From assembly GCA_903858055.1 (NCBI GenBank), contig CAIOHM010000409.1:1-15253 (forward strand): a DNA stretch of 15,253 nucleotides, read 5' to 3'. Source of the DNA: an uncultured delta proteobacterium (GTDB lineage: Bacteria > Myxococcota_A > Polyangia > Polyangiales > Polyangiaceae). The notes under the pieces are model-generated. The model had not been told where the DNA came from and searched no databases. It saw only the letters and a list, made by a program, of their open reading frames with translations. Made by a program: the position numbers and the translations under genes. Positions 7,934 to 14,704 of this stretch are shown here, piece by piece; the stretch's first letter is position 1, and the number at the start of each line of letters is the position of its first letter.

Positions 7934-8914
7934 ATGCGCACTGCTGTCTCATCCGCTCTCGCCGTCGCCGCGACCCTCGCCGCCGCCCTCTTCGCCAACG
8001 GCTGCTCGAGCGACCCGGGCTGCAAGCCGGGCAACGAGAACATCGACGGCACCTGCCGCCTGATCTGCACGAAGCAGAGCGATTGCCCGAGCGATTACTC
8101 GTGCACCGCGAGCGGCGCGAAGACCTTCTGCACGGCGAACGAGGCCGGCGTGAGCACGAAGGCCGGCGAGTTCGGCACGGCGTGCCGCGCCGCCTTGAAG
8201 ATCGTCAAGGGGCACCCCGACTGCGCTGCGAACTTCGATTGCTACGGCCAGAGCCCCGGCGACGCCGAGGCCTACTGCACGCAGTACAATTGCACCGCGG
8301 ACGCCCAGTGCCCCGGCGGCTTCTACTGCGCGACGGTCAACGAGGCGCCCAACGCGGCCACGTTCCAGCGCAGCTGGGGCCCGACCGCGAAGGTGTGTGC
8401 GAAGCGCTCGACGTACTGCTCGCCCTGCGCAAGCGACGTCGACTGCACGACGCGTGGCTACAGCGGCGCAGCGCTGCGTTGCGTGGCCGACGCCAGCGGC
8501 GCCAAGTTCTGCTCGACCGCATGCGAGACGGATGCAAACTGCAACCGTGACTCCGCGTGCAAGGAGAGCGGCGGCGTGAAGTCGTGCCAGCCGATCGCCG
8601 GCTCGTGCAAGGGCGACGGCAAGCTGTGCGGCCGCTGCTCCTCCGACGCCCAGTGCGACACGGGCGCCTACTGCTACGAGCAGGAGTACACGAAGGAGCG
8701 CTTCTGCACGGCGGTGCCCACCGGCGGCGTGTGCGGCACGGGCGCCTGCGGAACCGTGCCCGCGGGCGCGCCCTACGAAATTGGCTGCGCGCGCAAGTCG
8801 AACGGCCTCACGCCGACGGACCAGTGCGTGGGTCTCCGTGACTTCGGCACCGACAACAACGGCGACCCCGTCCCCTACCTCGGCTGCTGGGCTGCGAACG
8901 CCACCGAGAAGTGA
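7934..8914 (+). CDS. Cysteine-rich repeat lipoprotein
   Basis: Predicted 326-residue surface or periplasmic lipoprotein. The signal peptide (1-23) is followed by Cys24 in the slightly unusual lipobox FANGC. I count 35 cysteines: the lipidated one plus 34, an even number that could form 17 disulfides. They fall in repeated modules of the pattern C-x(2-4)-D-x(1-2)-C-x(5-7)-C ending about ten residues later in a Phe/Tyr-Cys, for example CTADAQCPGGFYC, CETDANCNRDSAC and CSSDAQCDTGAYC. This type is common in myxobacterial exported proteins, function unknown. The ATG at 7934 was preferred to the in-frame GTG at 7919 because GGAG sits nine bases before it and the signal peptide then starts normally. 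It diverges from the thioredoxin lipoprotein operon and may be its client. Confidence 0.85.
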   Translation: MRTAVSSALAVAATLAAALFANGCSSDPGCKPGNENIDGTCRLICTKQSDCPSDYSCTASGAKTFCTANEAGVSTKAGEFGTACRAALKIVKGHPDCAANFDCYGQSPGDAEAYCTQYNCTADAQCPGGFYCATVNEAPNAATFQRSWGPTAKVCAKRSTYCSPCASDVDCTTRGYSGAALRCVADASGAKFCSTACETDANCNRDSACKESGGVKSCQPIAGSCKGDGKLCGRCSSDAQCDTGAYCYEQEYTKERFCTAVPTGGVCGTGACGTVPAGAPYEIGCARKSNGLTPTDQCVGLRDFGTDNNGDPVPYLGCWAANATEK

Positions 8915-8992
8915 GGCGTCACGCCCAACTCGAGCCGCGAGCCTCTTAGAGGGCCGAACGAAACCGGACCGAGCTGCTCGACGAGACGCAAG

Positions 8993-9006
8993 CACGCCGA
9001 GGCGTG
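8993..9006. terminator. Hairpin 1 between convergent genes
   Basis: CACGCC-GA-GGCGTG forms a compact stem (five pairs with a CGAG tetraloop) in the 189-base gap between the converging cysteine-rich lipoprotein and NamZ-like genes. There is no T-tract. It may act with the second hairpin ten bases further on. Confidence 0.3.
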
Positions 9007-9015
9007 AGGACGGAT

Positions 9016-9032
9016 GCGTGGTCATTCCACGC
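9016..9032. terminator. Hairpin 2 between convergent genes
   Basis: GCGTGG-TCATT-CCACGC is a perfect six-pair stem with a five-base loop, about 100 bases past the lipoprotein stop and 70 bases past the end of the opposing gene. Its place between convergent genes suits a bidirectional terminator, but no T-run follows on either strand. Confidence 0.38.
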
Positions 9033-9103
9033 GGGAGGCCGAGCAACGAAGGCCGGGCGACGCGGATCGGAAGAGCAGCGACGGGAGGTTTTGTGAGGGC
9101 CTC

Positions 9104-10288
9104 TCAGACGAGCCTCGCCGAACGGACCGCACGCACCACGTCGCGGTCCGTTTCGTTTGCGGGCCCGAACGCCGCGGCGATCTCCTTGCCGCGCATGCCT
9201 TCGAGCATGGCGAGACGCACCGCTTCCGAGCCCGTGAGCAGATCGAACGCCCAGCGGTCCTGCACGAACTCGTAGGCCTCGCGGCGGAACGCGAAGTCGG
9301 TCGGGTGAGCGTGGCGCGCTTCGGCGAGGAGCGCGAGGTAGGTCGCGTAGGGCCGGAAGGTCGAGCGGTCCGTCACGTGTACCTGCACGCCGCCGCAAAT
9401 CTTCCCCGCGTGCTTGTGGAAGCTCGGCTGAAAGCTCATGGGCCGTACGACGACGCCCGGCAGGCCGATCGCCGCAACCGCGGACGCGAGGCGATCGGCG
9501 TCGAGCCACGGCGCGCCCAACCACTCGAAGGGCCGCGTAGTGCCGCGACCTTCGGAGAGGTTCGTGCCCTCGATGAGGCAGCCGCCTGGGTAGACGAGCG
9601 CCGTGTCGTACGTCGGCATGTTCGGGCTCGGCGCCACGAAGCGATCCCTCCACGCATACGCCGTATGGTCGTCGGGCCACGGACCGCCGAAAATCTCGAG
9701 CAGCCCCGCGTCGACGCCGCGCCGCTTGCGCTCCCACACGCAGAGTTCGCCGAGGGTGAGGCCATGGCGCACGGGTACGGCCTCGAGGCCGACGAAGGAA
9801 AAGAAGCGTGCATCTTGCACGGGACCCTCCACGTGGCGGAGCTCTTGCCCGAGCGGGTTCGGGCGATCGAGCACCACGACGCGAATGCCGCGGTCCCAGC
9901 ACGCCCGGCAAGCGAGGAGCGCCGTCCAGACGAAGGTGTAGTAGCGGCTCCCAACGTCTTGCAGGTCGATTACGAAGACCTCGACGCCCTCGAGGTCTTC
10001 CGCGCTCGGCGTCAGGCTCTCGTAGGTCGAACCGTAGAGCGAGCGCACGGGAATGCCGCGCGGCCCTCGCTCGTCGCCGACACCGACCATGTCTTGCGCC
10101 TCACCGCCGAAGCCATGCTCGGGCCCGAAGAGCTTCACGGGCACGAGGTCGCGGGCGAAGAACGCCTGAAGAATCGGCGTGAAGGCGGCGGTCACGCTCG
10201 CCGGGTGCGCAAGGAGTGCAAGGCGAGCGCCCCGGAGGCGCGCGACGGTTTGGTCGTCTGCCAGGAGGCAATCGAGGCCGGTTTGCAT
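9104..10288 (-). CDS. NamZ-like exo-beta-N-acetylmuramidase (DUF1343, GH171)
   Basis: Family members remove terminal N-acetylmuramic acid from peptidoglycan fragments. The 394-residue product matches the DUF1343 pattern throughout: LFGPEHGFGGEAQD (53-66, whose Glu57 is the likely catalytic acid by analogy with NamZ), IPVRSLYG (79-86), VIDLQDVGSRYYTF (106-119), VVLDRPNPLG (138-147), VRHGLTLGEL (173-182), APSPNMPT (219-226), YPGGCLIEGTNLSEGRGT (233-250) and GAPWLDA (258-264). The ATG at 10288 places residue 1 where the family normally begins; a longer upstream frame is low-complexity and overlaps the divergent gene. No signal peptide or lipobox is visible, unlike secreted NamZ proteins, so a cytoplasmic wall-recycling role is inferred. 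No other muropeptide recycling gene is adjacent. Confidence 0.9.
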   Translation of the reverse strand: MQTGLDCLLADDQTVARLRGARLALLAHPASVTAAFTPILQAFFARDLVPVKLFGPEHGFGGEAQDMVGVGDERGPRGIPVRSLYGSTYESLTPSAEDLEGVEVFVIDLQDVGSRYYTFVWTALLACRACWDRGIRVVVLDRPNPLGQELRHVEGPVQDARFFSFVGLEAVPVRHGLTLGELCVWERKRRGVDAGLLEIFGGPWPDDHTAYAWRDRFVAPSPNMPTYDTALVYPGGCLIEGTNLSEGRGTTRPFEWLGAPWLDADRLASAVAAIGLPGVVVRPMSFQPSFHKHAGKICGGVQVHVTDRSTFRPYATYLALLAEARHAHPTDFAFRREAYEFVQDRWAFDLLTGSEAVRLAMLEGMRGKEIAAAFGPANETDRDVVRAVRSARLV

Positions 10289-10343
10289 GGCGACACCCTG
10301 CGACAGCGCTTGCAACCTCGCAACTTTTTCACAAGATGATCCG
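10289..10343. promoter_or_regulatory. 55-base divergent gap between NamZ-like and response regulator genes
   Basis: Only 55 bases separate the two start codons, so the promoters of the divergent genes must overlap each other or the coding regions. The gap contains a short inverted repeat TTGC-N6-GCAA (10310-10323) that could be an operator half-site pair. No sigma54 -24/-12 element with correct spacing was found, and no good ribosome-binding site precedes the response regulator ATG. Confidence 0.3.
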
Positions 10344-11708
10344 ATGCGCCGCGTCCTCGTCGTCGACGACGAAGAAAATGTCCGCCTTGCCCTCACCACG
10401 CTCCTCCGCAAGCACGGCTACGAGGTCGAAGTGGCGGGGAGCGGTCGCGACGCGCTCGAGCTGCTCGGTCGCTTCGGCCCCGACTTCGTGCTCACCGACG
10501 TGCGCATGCCGCAGATGAGCGGCGTGGACCTGCTCGGCGAGATCAAGGCGCGCGGCTTCGACACGACGGTCATCGTGATGAGCGCCTTCGGCCGCATCGA
10601 TCAAGCGCTCGAGGTGATTCGCGCGGGGGCCTACGACTACATCGCCAAGCCTTTCCGAGGCGACGAGGTCATCCTCTCGCTGAAGAAAGCCGAGGAGCGC
10701 GAGACGCTGCGCCGCGAGAACAAGGCGCTCAAGGCGCACCTGCGCCAAGAGAACCGCTTCGAAGATCTCTTCGCGCGCTCGAAGTCCATGGAGGCGATCT
10801 TCAAGAGCGTACAGAAGGTTGCAGACTACAAGACAACGGTGCTCGTGACCGGCGAGTCCGGTGTTGGCAAGGAGCTCATCGCGCGGGCGCTCCACGCGAC
10901 CTCGAGCCGCCGGAGCCAGCCGTTCGTAGCGGTCAACTGCGGAGCAATCCCCGAGAATCTCCTCGAAAGCGAGCTCTTCGGGCACAAGCGAGGCGCCTTC
11001 ACCGACGCCACGAGCGACCGCCGCGGGCTCTTCGAAGAGGCGAGCGGAGGCACCCTCTTCCTCGACGAAATCGGAGAGCTGCCGCTCGCGCTCCAGGTGA
11101 AGATGCTCCGCGTCGTGCAGGAGGACCTCATTCGCCGCGTGGGCGACTCCAAAGATCTGCCGATCAACGTGCGCATCGTGGCGGCCACCCACCGCGACCT
11201 CGCCGCCGAGGTGAAGGCGGGGCGCTTTCGCGAAGACCTCTTCTACCGCATCCACGTGCTCCAGCTCCACGTGCCTCCGCTGCGCGATCGCAAAGAAGAC
11301 ATCCCGATCCTCGTCGATCACTTCGTCGCGAAGAACAACGCGCGCCTCGGTCTCGCGATCCGCGGTCTCACGGCAGAGGCTCACGCGGTGCTCCTCGACT
11401 ACGCCTGGCCGGGGACCGTGCGCGAGCTCGAGAACACCATCGAGCGGGCCATGGTCCTCTGCGAGGGTGAGGTCATCGGCGCGACCGATCTACCCGAGCG
11501 CATCCGCGAGAGCCTCGACCCGGTGCAGGTGCAGCTCGCGAGCGGCGAGATCTCGATCAAGAAGACCGTCGCCGCGGTCGAGCAGATCCTCATCAAGCGC
11601 GCCCTCGTGCGCACGAAGGGAAACCGCACGCGTGCGGCGCAACTCCTTGAAATTTCCCACCGCGCCCTGCTCTACAAGCTCAAAGACTACGGCCTCACGG
11701 ACCGATGA
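10344..11708 (+). CDS. NtrC-family sigma54-dependent response regulator
   Basis: Phosphorylation-controlled activator of sigma54 promoters, 454 residues. The receiver domain (1-120) has acidic Asp8/Asp9, phospho-acceptor Asp52 in LTDVRMP, Ser80 and Lys102. The AAA+ domain (about 140-370) has Walker A GESGVGKE (170-177), the sigma54-contacting loop as GAFTDA (217-222) rather than canonical GAFTGA, Walker B GTLFLDEIGELP (236-247), arginine-rich FREDLFYRI (295-303) and WPGTVRELEN (355-364). A Fis-type helix-turn-helix closes it (about 426-450, GNRTRAAQLLEISHRALLYKL). The ATG at 10344 begins the receiver exactly; the upstream extension is not family-like. No sensor kinase is adjacent, so its partner is unknown. 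Its stop overlaps the MscS start by four bases, suggesting it controls or is co-expressed with an envelope-stress operon. Confidence 0.96.
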   Translation: MRRVLVVDDEENVRLALTTLLRKHGYEVEVAGSGRDALELLGRFGPDFVLTDVRMPQMSGVDLLGEIKARGFDTTVIVMSAFGRIDQALEVIRAGAYDYIAKPFRGDEVILSLKKAEERETLRRENKALKAHLRQENRFEDLFARSKSMEAIFKSVQKVADYKTTVLVTGESGVGKELIARALHATSSRRSQPFVAVNCGAIPENLLESELFGHKRGAFTDATSDRRGLFEEASGGTLFLDEIGELPLALQVKMLRVVQEDLIRRVGDSKDLPINVRIVAATHRDLAAEVKAGRFREDLFYRIHVLQLHVPPLRDRKEDIPILVDHFVAKNNARLGLAIRGLTAEAHAVLLDYAWPGTVRELENTIERAMVLCEGEVIGATDLPERIRESLDPVQVQLASGEISIKKTVAAVEQILIKRALVRTKGNRTRAAQLLEISHRALLYKLKDYGLTDR

Positions 11709-13324
11709 CCACGCGCCCTTCCCCTCGCCCCCCGCTCGCGCCTCTCGGTGCCGCCCTCGCCCTCTTCCTTGCGGCCGCGCCCTCGCTCGCCGACGCGGTG
11801 CCCGCCACGCCGCAGACCGTGACCGCCGAGCCCGTGCGCGTCGACCCCGATTCGCCTCGCGCGGCTTGGCAGGCGTTCTCGAAGGACTGCCGCCTCGGCC
11901 ACTATGGCGAGGCCTCGAAGTGGCTCGACCTCCCGAAGAGCACCTCGCCTCAAGAGGCCGCACGGCTCGCGCTGGAACTCGACGCGGTACTTCGGCGCTA
12001 CACGACGCTCGAGGACGACGATTTCTCCGCGCTCAGCGACGGAGACGGCACGGACTCGCTCGGCGTGGGCATCGACGAGGTCGCGCGGATTCCTCACGCC
12101 GGGAGCCAAGGCGGCCACGGCGTGCGCCTGATGCGCCACAAGGACGATGCGGGCTCGCGCTGGCTCTTCTCCCGCCCCACGGTGCGGAGCATCCACGCGT
12201 GGTACGAGACCCTCGAAGATCGCTGGATTCGCCCTTTTCTCCCGGTGGTTCTGCTTCGTGAGGGGCCGCTCGGTCTCTTGCTCTGGCAGTGGCTCGCGTT
12301 GGCGTTCGGGGTCCCCGCGCTCGTCACGCTCGCGCGCGGCGTGGCCGTCGCCTTCGTGAAGGTGAGTCACCGGGCGCTCACGCGCGTTTACGGCGAGACC
12401 GACCAGCTCCCGTCGATTGTCTCTCCGCTCCAGTACCTCGTGGCGGCGGTCGCGGCGATGAACCTCGTACGCTTCCTCGCGCTCGATCCCGAGAGCTACG
12501 CCGTCGTGCGCGGCGTCATCAATTCGGCCGCCGAGGTGTCGGTGCTGTGGATGGGCGCGCGCAGCGTCGACATCGTCGTGAACCGCGCGAGCCACACGAC
12601 GCTCGGGCACTTGCCGCTCTTCGAGGCGGGGCTCCTGCCGCTCATCACGAAGATGTCGAAGCTCGCGCTGGTCATCTTGGGCGTGATCGTCACGCTCTCG
12701 AACCTCGGCTACCAGGTCGGCAGCCTCCTCGCAGGCCTCGGCATCGGAGGTCTCGCCTTCGCTCTCGCCGCGCAAAAGACCGTGGAAAACCTCTTCGGCG
12801 CCGCGGCCATCGGCCTCGATCAGCCGTTCCGCATCGGCGACGCGGTGAACATCGACGGCGTAAAGGGCGTCGTGGAAGCCGTCGGCATTCGATCGACGCG
12901 CATTCGCACCGAGAGCCGCTCGGTCGTCTCGATGCCGAACGCGAAGGTCGCGGAGATGCGCATCGAGAACAGCGCGCCGCGCGACCGCTTCTTGCTCGCA
13001 GCCTCCCTGCCGATCCCCCTCTCGGCCGCCGGCAAGCTCCCGAAGCTCCTCGACGAACTCGACGAGCTCGTCGCGAGCCACCCGAACCGCCTCGGGGAAG
13101 GCCACGCCGCCACGATCGCGCGCATTGGGCCCGCAGGCTTCGAGGTCGAGCTAAAGGGTTACTTCCACGCGATCGACGCGGTCACGTTCGAGCGCGTTCG
13201 CCATCACCTCTTCCTTCGCGTCGTCGCCGTCCTCGAGTCGTTCCGCATCGAGCTCACCCCGAGCGGTGGCGTCTTCCGCCTCGAGGGTTCCTTCGATAAA
13301 GCTTCGACCACGGAAGCTCCATGA
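11705..13324 (+). CDS. MscS-family mechanosensitive channel with periplasmic N-terminal domain
   Basis: Inner-membrane channel that opens under membrane tension to release solutes. The 539-residue product has a signal-peptide-like segment (11-30) and an extracytoplasmic domain of about 130 residues (SPRAAWQAFSKDC... to VRSIHAWYE, roughly 50-168). Hydrophobic helices follow near 178-215, 240-260, 270-292 and 310-335, then the pore helix LLAGLGIGGLAFALAAQK (341-358) with LFGAAAIGLDQPFRIGD (363-379). The beta domain follows, including VEAVGIRSTRIRTE (390-403) and VVSMPNAKVAEMRIEN (407-422). It is larger than E. coli MscS (about 286 residues), resembling the extended forms. It starts within the response regulator stop (ATGA) and its own stop overlaps the next gene by four bases. 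Confidence 0.93.
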   Translation: MTTRPSPRPPLAPLGAALALFLAAAPSLADAVPATPQTVTAEPVRVDPDSPRAAWQAFSKDCRLGHYGEASKWLDLPKSTSPQEAARLALELDAVLRRYTTLEDDDFSALSDGDGTDSLGVGIDEVARIPHAGSQGGHGVRLMRHKDDAGSRWLFSRPTVRSIHAWYETLEDRWIRPFLPVVLLREGPLGLLLWQWLALAFGVPALVTLARGVAVAFVKVSHRALTRVYGETDQLPSIVSPLQYLVAAVAAMNLVRFLALDPESYAVVRGVINSAAEVSVLWMGARSVDIVVNRASHTTLGHLPLFEAGLLPLITKMSKLALVILGVIVTLSNLGYQVGSLLAGLGIGGLAFALAAQKTVENLFGAAAIGLDQPFRIGDAVNIDGVKGVVEAVGIRSTRIRTESRSVVSMPNAKVAEMRIENSAPRDRFLLAASLPIPLSAAGKLPKLLDELDELVASHPNRLGEGHAATIARIGPAGFEVELKGYFHAIDAVTFERVRHHLFLRVVAVLESFRIELTPSGGVFRLEGSFDKASTTEAP

Positions 13325-13755
13325 TCGTTCGCGCTCGCCCTGTCCTCGCCTTCGCCTCTGCGCTCACCCTCGCCGCGCCCGCCGTGGCGGACACGAGCTA
13401 CGACGAAGAGGCCGTGAACCTCGTCATCACGCGCGCCACACGCCAGGCGCAAGACAACTGCGCCAAGACCCGCAACGCCGAGGGGCGCCTCGCGGGCCCC
13501 TGGGGCACGGCGACGGTCACGATCGTGCTGAACCACGCCTCCGGTCGCGTGAAGGACGTCCTCGTCGACGACGCCTTCGACGACACCCCCACGGGTCGCT
13601 GCATCGAGGGCGCCTACAAGCTCCTCATCGTGCCGCCGTGGAGCGGAAAAGACCGCGCGGTCGAGCGCCTCGTGAGCCTCGAGAAGCCCGCCGAAGCCGA
13701 GGAAGAGGAGCGCGCAGCGCAGAAGAAATCCGCTTCGAAGGGCAAGAAGAAGTGA
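13321..13755 (+). CDS. Small secreted protein with AgmX/TonB-like C-terminal fold
   Basis: Predicted periplasmic protein of 144 residues. A signal peptide (1-23, ending AVADT) is followed by a compact domain with GTATVTIVLNHASGRVKDV (62-80), a Cys-containing segment GRCIEGAYKLLIVPPW (91-107), and a highly charged Lys/Glu tail (121-144, ending KKSASKGKKK). The order 'strand, ASGRV turn, strand, Cys, YxxxxVPPW' resembles the C-terminal domain of myxobacterial AgmX/PglI and TonB-like proteins, which carry signals or force across the envelope. This is pattern recognition only. Its ATG overlaps the MscS stop by four bases and its stop overlaps the next start by four, so it belongs to the same operon. 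Cys47 and Cys93 might pair. Confidence 0.7.
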   Translation: MIVRARPVLAFASALTLAAPAVADTSYDEEAVNLVITRATRQAQDNCAKTRNAEGRLAGPWGTATVTIVLNHASGRVKDVLVDDAFDDTPTGRCIEGAYKLLIVPPWSGKDRAVERLVSLEKPAEAEEEERAAQKKSASKGKKK

Positions 13756-14459
13756 CCGCGCACCCCTCCTCGAACCCGCGCTCGCCCTACGCCGTTCGCA
13801 AGGTGCGCCCCGTGGTGCGGAGCTTCCGCGCGGCCTTCGAAGCCAACGCGCTCGCCTGGGTGCGCGCCGGCGGTCACGCCATCGTGTGGGCGAGCGCCAA
13901 GAAGGCTTGGCTCGTCGTACCGAAACCAGCCGCGAACAATCCTGAAGATTACGGCAAATGGGCGGCGTATGACCTCGGTCGTCGCAAGCTCCTCGTGGCG
14001 AGCAAGGGCCCGTTCGCGGGCTTCGGTGTCGTGAGCCTCAAGGGCGACGACCTTCCCATCGTGGAGACCTGGGGAATCCGCGACGCGACGCACACGACGC
14101 CCACGCGCGCCATGAGCCTCGACTGCGTCGCCTGCGGCGCGTGCTGCAAGAACAACAACGTCGTGCTCGACGCCGCGGACATGAAGCGCCTCCGGTCGGG
14201 CGCGCCGAAGACCTTCGTCGATCGCGTGAAGCGCAAGGACGGCCGCCTCGTGCTCACGCTCCTCGCCGACGGACGCTGCGCCGCCCTCACGAAGAAAGGC
14301 ATGTGCGGGGTCTACGACTACCGACCCGAGGCGTGCCGCGAGTTCCCGGCGGGCACCGAGTGCTGCCTCTTTGCACGCGAGGAAGGGCTCGGCATCGTGG
14401 ACGGCGCACGCAAAGGCCCCGCGCTCTTCGGGCTCAGCGAGTTCGCCGAGGCACGCTGA
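13752..14459 (+). CDS. YkgJ-family cysteine cluster protein with long N-terminal domain
   Basis: Protein of 235 residues whose second half carries the YkgJ-type metal-binding cysteine pattern: LDCVACGACC (Cys125, 128, 131, 132), then GRCAALTKKGMCGVYDYRPEAC (Cys176, 185, 195) and Cys204/205. This arrangement is thought to chelate iron or zinc; the biological function is unknown. The first ~120 residues form a separate part (WVRAGGHAIVWASAKKAW..., GFGVVSLKGDDLPIVETWGI) that I do not recognise. The GTG at 13752 was chosen because it overlaps the previous stop (GTGA), has GGG about nine bases upstream, and gives a normal start; the same frame continues upstream as non-coding antisense-like sequence. 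Last gene of the operon. No signal peptide, so cytoplasmic. Confidence 0.85.
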   Translation: MTAHPSSNPRSPYAVRKVRPVVRSFRAAFEANALAWVRAGGHAIVWASAKKAWLVVPKPAANNPEDYGKWAAYDLGRRKLLVASKGPFAGFGVVSLKGDDLPIVETWGIRDATHTTPTRAMSLDCVACGACCKNNNVVLDAADMKRLRSGAPKTFVDRVKRKDGRLVLTLLADGRCAALTKKGMCGVYDYRPEACREFPAGTECCLFAREEGLGIVDGARKGPALFGLSEFAEAR

Positions 14460-14497
14460 AGGGCTGACCGGAACTCGTCGTGCGCGCCCGAAGGCTT

Positions 14498-14584
14498 CCG
14501 CACCGCCACACGCGCCAGCTCCGCGGGCGTCGGCGGCGAAAGCGCGTGGAAACGCAGCACCCCGTCCGCGGCGGTCCCTCGTTC
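14498..14584 (-). pseudogene. Possible IS91-like transposase remnant
   Basis: About 29 codons on the minus strand read RGTAADGVLRFHALSPPT followed by PAELARVAVRKP. The phrase 'LRFHALxPPTxAEvaxVA' recalls a segment of IS91-type transposases common in myxobacteria. Flanking codons give no continuation, so at best this is a short fragment left after decay. It sits in the non-coding gap beside an ABC exporter gene. Chance similarity cannot be excluded. Confidence 0.35.
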
Positions 14585-14608
14585 CTGCGCTGGACGCGCG
14601 CCATGCGC

Positions 14609-14614
14609 TACGGT
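14609..14614 (+). promoter_or_regulatory. Possible -10 element of a leaderless promoter
   Basis: TACGGT (TANNNT) lies six bases before the ATG at 14621, the spacing expected when transcription starts at the A of the start codon. No good -35 hexamer was found 17-18 bases upstream, so it is a weak candidate for the promoter of the small ORF and the following ABC exporter gene. Confidence 0.3.
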
Positions 14615-14620
14615 GCCCGG

Positions 14621-14704
14621 ATGGAGCGCCTTTGCCTGCACCATCCCGTCGACGTCGCCGCTCTGTGCCGCTCCGAACAAAGGGGGCTGCGGGGCCGACC
14701 ATGA
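14621..14704 (+). CDS. Possible 27-residue leader ORF before the ABC exporter
   Basis: An ATG at 14621 opens 27 codons beginning MERLCLHHPVDVAALCR and ending at a TGA that overlaps the ABC exporter ATG by four bases (ATGA). The 'C-x-HHPVDVAALC' wording recalls the first half of a zinc-ribbon motif (C..HP...A..C), but the second cysteine pair is absent, so it could be a truncated remnant. There is no Shine-Dalgarno site, but a TANNNT box is six bases upstream. It may serve translational coupling to the exporter gene, or be chance. Confidence 0.3.
   Translation: MERLCLHHPVDVAALCRSEQRGLRGRP

Noticed and set aside
7949..9046. 365-codon minus-strand ORF opposite the cysteine-rich lipoprotein
   Set aside because: Ala/Arg/Val-rich shadow frame; the plus-strand cysteine modules and signal peptide are meaningful.
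10288..10301. TGGC...TGC string resembling a sigma54 promoter near the response regulator
   Set aside because: The GG-to-GC distance is one base too short for a -24/-12 element and it overlaps the NamZ-like start.
10329..11384. 351-codon minus-strand ORF opposite the response regulator
   Set aside because: Shadow of a certain AAA+ regulator gene, no family similarity.
11687..13105. 472-codon minus-strand ORF opposite the MscS gene
   Set aside because: Composition is charged and repetitive, and the plus strand clearly encodes the channel.
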